A program made the position numbers and the translations under genes. A stretch of 22,237 nucleotides of DNA, taken from the IMG/VR virus record IMGVR_UViG_3300027915_000003, positions 1 to 22,237 of that record; one strand, given 5' to 3'. The notes under the pieces are model-generated. The model was not told where the DNA came from, ran no database searches, and worked only from the letters and a program-made list of their open reading frames with translations. The DNA is from a virus. Below, one piece after another: positions 20,549 to 22,237 of this stretch (position 1 is its first letter; every line of letters starts with the position of its first letter).

Positions 20549-22237
20549 ATGCCTCTCGGAATAGGTTCCGGCCTCTGGGCAATTTGTCAGCCGATTGACG
20601 AAACGAATATTTCGCTGAATCCATCGTACGAGTTCGGCACTTCGGGCGTGGTCGCTCTTCAAAGCGCCACGCTCGGCACATCGTCTGCATTCCAGCGTTA
20701 CGGCGCGTGGTCGCTCCAAGTCACGCCGAATGGTAATGGCACGTCGGGCGCGTATCTCGGCACATGGACAACGGGCAACGGGACAGCCTACAGCGTGGGC
20801 GCATGGATACTTGCCGCCAATGGCGTACCAATGCGTATGGCAATCGGGAGTAACAACGGACTAGGGCTTACCAGCGGCTCTGTGACGTTCACGGGCGGCG
20901 GCACATGGCAATACTATAGCTGTAGCTTGGTAGAAGCCGCGCAAGGCACGCGGAGCGTTGTTGTACAGAAGACGAGCGGGAATAGCGTTGCGCCGTTCTA
21001 TGTTGACGGTTTGCGCGTTAGTCCGTGGGATGACGGCGTTGATCGCGCCACGACCTACTTTGATGGGGATACGGGCGGCGGCACATGGCAAGGCGCGCAA
21101 CAAGCGAGTGTCAGCACGCGCACAGGCCAATATCGCGGCGGCGGGTCAATCGTAGCGCTGGCCGACTTAGGGCTACAAGTCGATCAAATGCTGGGCGTGG
21201 GCATGCCGCCGATAGAGGACAGTAATCAGAGCTATGCGATTACGGACGGTGCGGAGTTCCAACGCCAGCGTGCGGCAAGCCGGCATTTCACACTCACGGC
21301 AAAGCCGATTGTGGGCACCACGCTGGCAGACTTTCACAACACGCGCCGCACGCTGATTGATCTCTTCAAGCCTGACCTCGTGACGCCACAGCAGCCGATT
21401 AGTATGCTGTACTATGGCGGGCAAGGCACGATTGGCGTGCAAGCCTATTATGAGAAGGGCTTGGAGCTGGGCAACATGGATGGGCCGATAGCCGAGAATG
21501 CTGCCGTCTCATTCGCCGCATATGATCCGTATTGGTACGCGCCGACGCATCAAGGTACGACGTTAGGGCCAAGATCGGCTATCGGCTCATCGAATTGGAT
21601 TATGCAACGCAATGCGCTCGGCAAATGGGGAAGCGTCGGGCAAGGCGCGGGGCCGAATAACTACGTTTACGATTTGCTGAATAATGGCAACGGAACGATT
21701 TTTCTCGCAGGAAGCTTCTCGGCTGTTGACGGGACTGTGGGCGCGAAATACCTTGCGCAGTATATCCCGCAAACAAACACCTTTGGCACATTGATCGGCG
21801 GTACAGCGAGTAGTGAGACGTACAGCCTTGCCTATTCGCCTTCTGGTACGCTCTTTTTCAGCGGCAATTTCACCACGGTCGCTGGCACAGTCGGAGCGCG
21901 ATATATCGCGCGCTGGGCGAATAACCTTTTTGGCACACTCCAAGGCGGCACAGTCGCGACCCAAACGACAGTCTACCCTACACTCATCTATACGCCGACT
22001 GGCACGCTGTTTGCGGGCGGGGATTTCACGACGGCGGCGGGAACAAACTCCGGGCCTGTTGCTCTGTGGAATGGCGCGAATTGGGGCACGCTCGCGGGCG
22101 GATCGATCTCACAAACGACCTACGTACTCGTCTATGATCTGCTTTATGCGAAAGACAATTCCATCTATGCGGCGGGATCATTCACACGGGCGGGCGGGAC
22201 GCTTGCAAATAATATCGCACGCTATGCCAATGGCGGG
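20549..22237 (+). CDS. Distal-tail-like protein with CBM-like insert and propeller-like repeats (3' partial)
   Basis: The frame starts at ATG 20549, 1 base after the tape measure stop, and is open to the window end (at least 563 residues). N-terminal residues about 15-155 resemble a carbohydrate-binding jelly-roll (NPSYEFGTSG, YGAWSLQVTP, YSVGAWILAANG, VAPFYVDGLRVSP). Residues about 195-335 resemble a distal tail (Dit)-like region (LTAKPIVGTTLADFHNTRRTLIDLF, AAVSFAAYDPYWY). From about 365 onward are four repeats of 51-52 residues, each with the pattern IFLAGSFSAVDGT...YLAQY (about 380-405, 432-456, 484-507, 536-559), like beta-propeller blades. It is likely a baseplate/receptor-binding protein. 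The domain order is inferred from pattern only. Confidence 0.68.
   Translation, partial: MPLGIGSGLWAICQPIDETNISLNPSYEFGTSGVVALQSATLGTSSAFQRYGAWSLQVTPNGNGTSGAYLGTWTTGNGTAYSVGAWILAANGVPMRMAIGSNNGLGLTSGSVTFTGGGTWQYYSCSLVEAAQGTRSVVVQKTSGNSVAPFYVDGLRVSPWDDGVDRATTYFDGDTGGGTWQGAQQASVSTRTGQYRGGGSIVALADLGLQVDQMLGVGMPPIEDSNQSYAITDGAEFQRQRAASRHFTLTAKPIVGTTLADFHNTRRTLIDLFKPDLVTPQQPISMLYYGGQGTIGVQAYYEKGLELGNMDGPIAENAAVSFAAYDPYWYAPTHQGTTLGPRSAIGSSNWIMQRNALGKWGSVGQGAGPNNYVYDLLNNGNGTIFLAGSFSAVDGTVGAKYLAQYIPQTNTFGTLIGGTASSETYSLAYSPSGTLFFSGNFTTVAGTVGARYIARWANNLFGTLQGGTVATQTTVYPTLIYTPTGTLFAGGDFTTAAGTNSGPVALWNGANWGTLAGGSISQTTYVLVYDLLYAKDNSIYAAGSFTRAGGTLANNIARYANGG
21689..22225 (+). repeat. 51-52-residue beta-propeller-like repeats in the distal tail protein
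   Basis: Four blades with G-T/S-[IL]-[FY]-x-[AS]-G-[SDN]-F-[ST], then a G-G or A-G-T, then [IVL]-A-[RLQ]-[YW]. Example: SGTLFFSGNFTTVAGTVGAR. The last unit runs close to the window end, so the full number is unknown. Confidence 0.7.

Overview
The window looks like part of the structural region of a tailed dsDNA bacteriophage (Caudoviricetes, siphovirus-type long tail) or of a prophage with that architecture. The evidence is the gene order: prohead protease, HK97-fold capsid protein, connector, tail terminator-like protein, tail tube, frameshifted tail chaperone pair, tape measure and distal-tail protein. No terminase, portal, integrase, lysis gene or host gene lies in the window, so virion versus prophage status and the host cannot be decided. 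GC is moderate to high, genes have bacterial Shine-Dalgarno sites, and many neighbours overlap as ATGA or TAATG, so they are translationally coupled. Both ends cut through genes.

Layout. (1) 1-7668, + strand: prohead protease (5' partial), major capsid protein, then a run of glycine/threonine-rich and beta-rich virion proteins. These include one with 18 tandem hexapeptides, a LamG-domain protein and a right-handed beta-helix protein with a signal peptide. Two small proteins and a head-tail connector close the block. (2) 7669-8610: a compact regulatory island. It holds a bidirectional terminator, a small minus-strand Phage-ABA-like gene, a divergent promoter built around a palindrome, and a five-repeat CRISPR array with no cas genes. 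(3) 8611-14586: an accessory cassette with a ribbon-helix-helix-like protein, three glycosyltransferase domains (GT4-, GT2- and GT17-like), two SAM-methyltransferase domains (one fused to the GT17 domain), zinc-ribbon proteins and several small unknowns. (4) 14579-15794: neck/tail-completion type genes. (5) 15795-16354: a gap of about 560 bases with its own promoter-like motif, nested stem-loops and a strong terminator, a candidate long structured RNA. (6) 16355-22237: tail tube, small unknown, two-part tail chaperone with a -1 slippery heptamer and a downstream stem-loop, tape measure with 45-residue repeats, and a distal-tail-like protein running off the end.

How it may work together (inference): the head and tail blocks build the virion. 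The glycosyltransferase/methyltransferase cassette between them may decorate virion or host-surface glycans. The CRISPR array may supply crRNAs to a host Cas system against rival elements. A recurring motif (TTGAC, then TGnTATACT) occurs only in the non-coding gaps, where it precedes the CRISPR array, a possible ~60-nt RNA, the possible ~500-nt RNA and the minus-strand gene. This suggests a second transcription layer inside the structural region that is largely non-coding.
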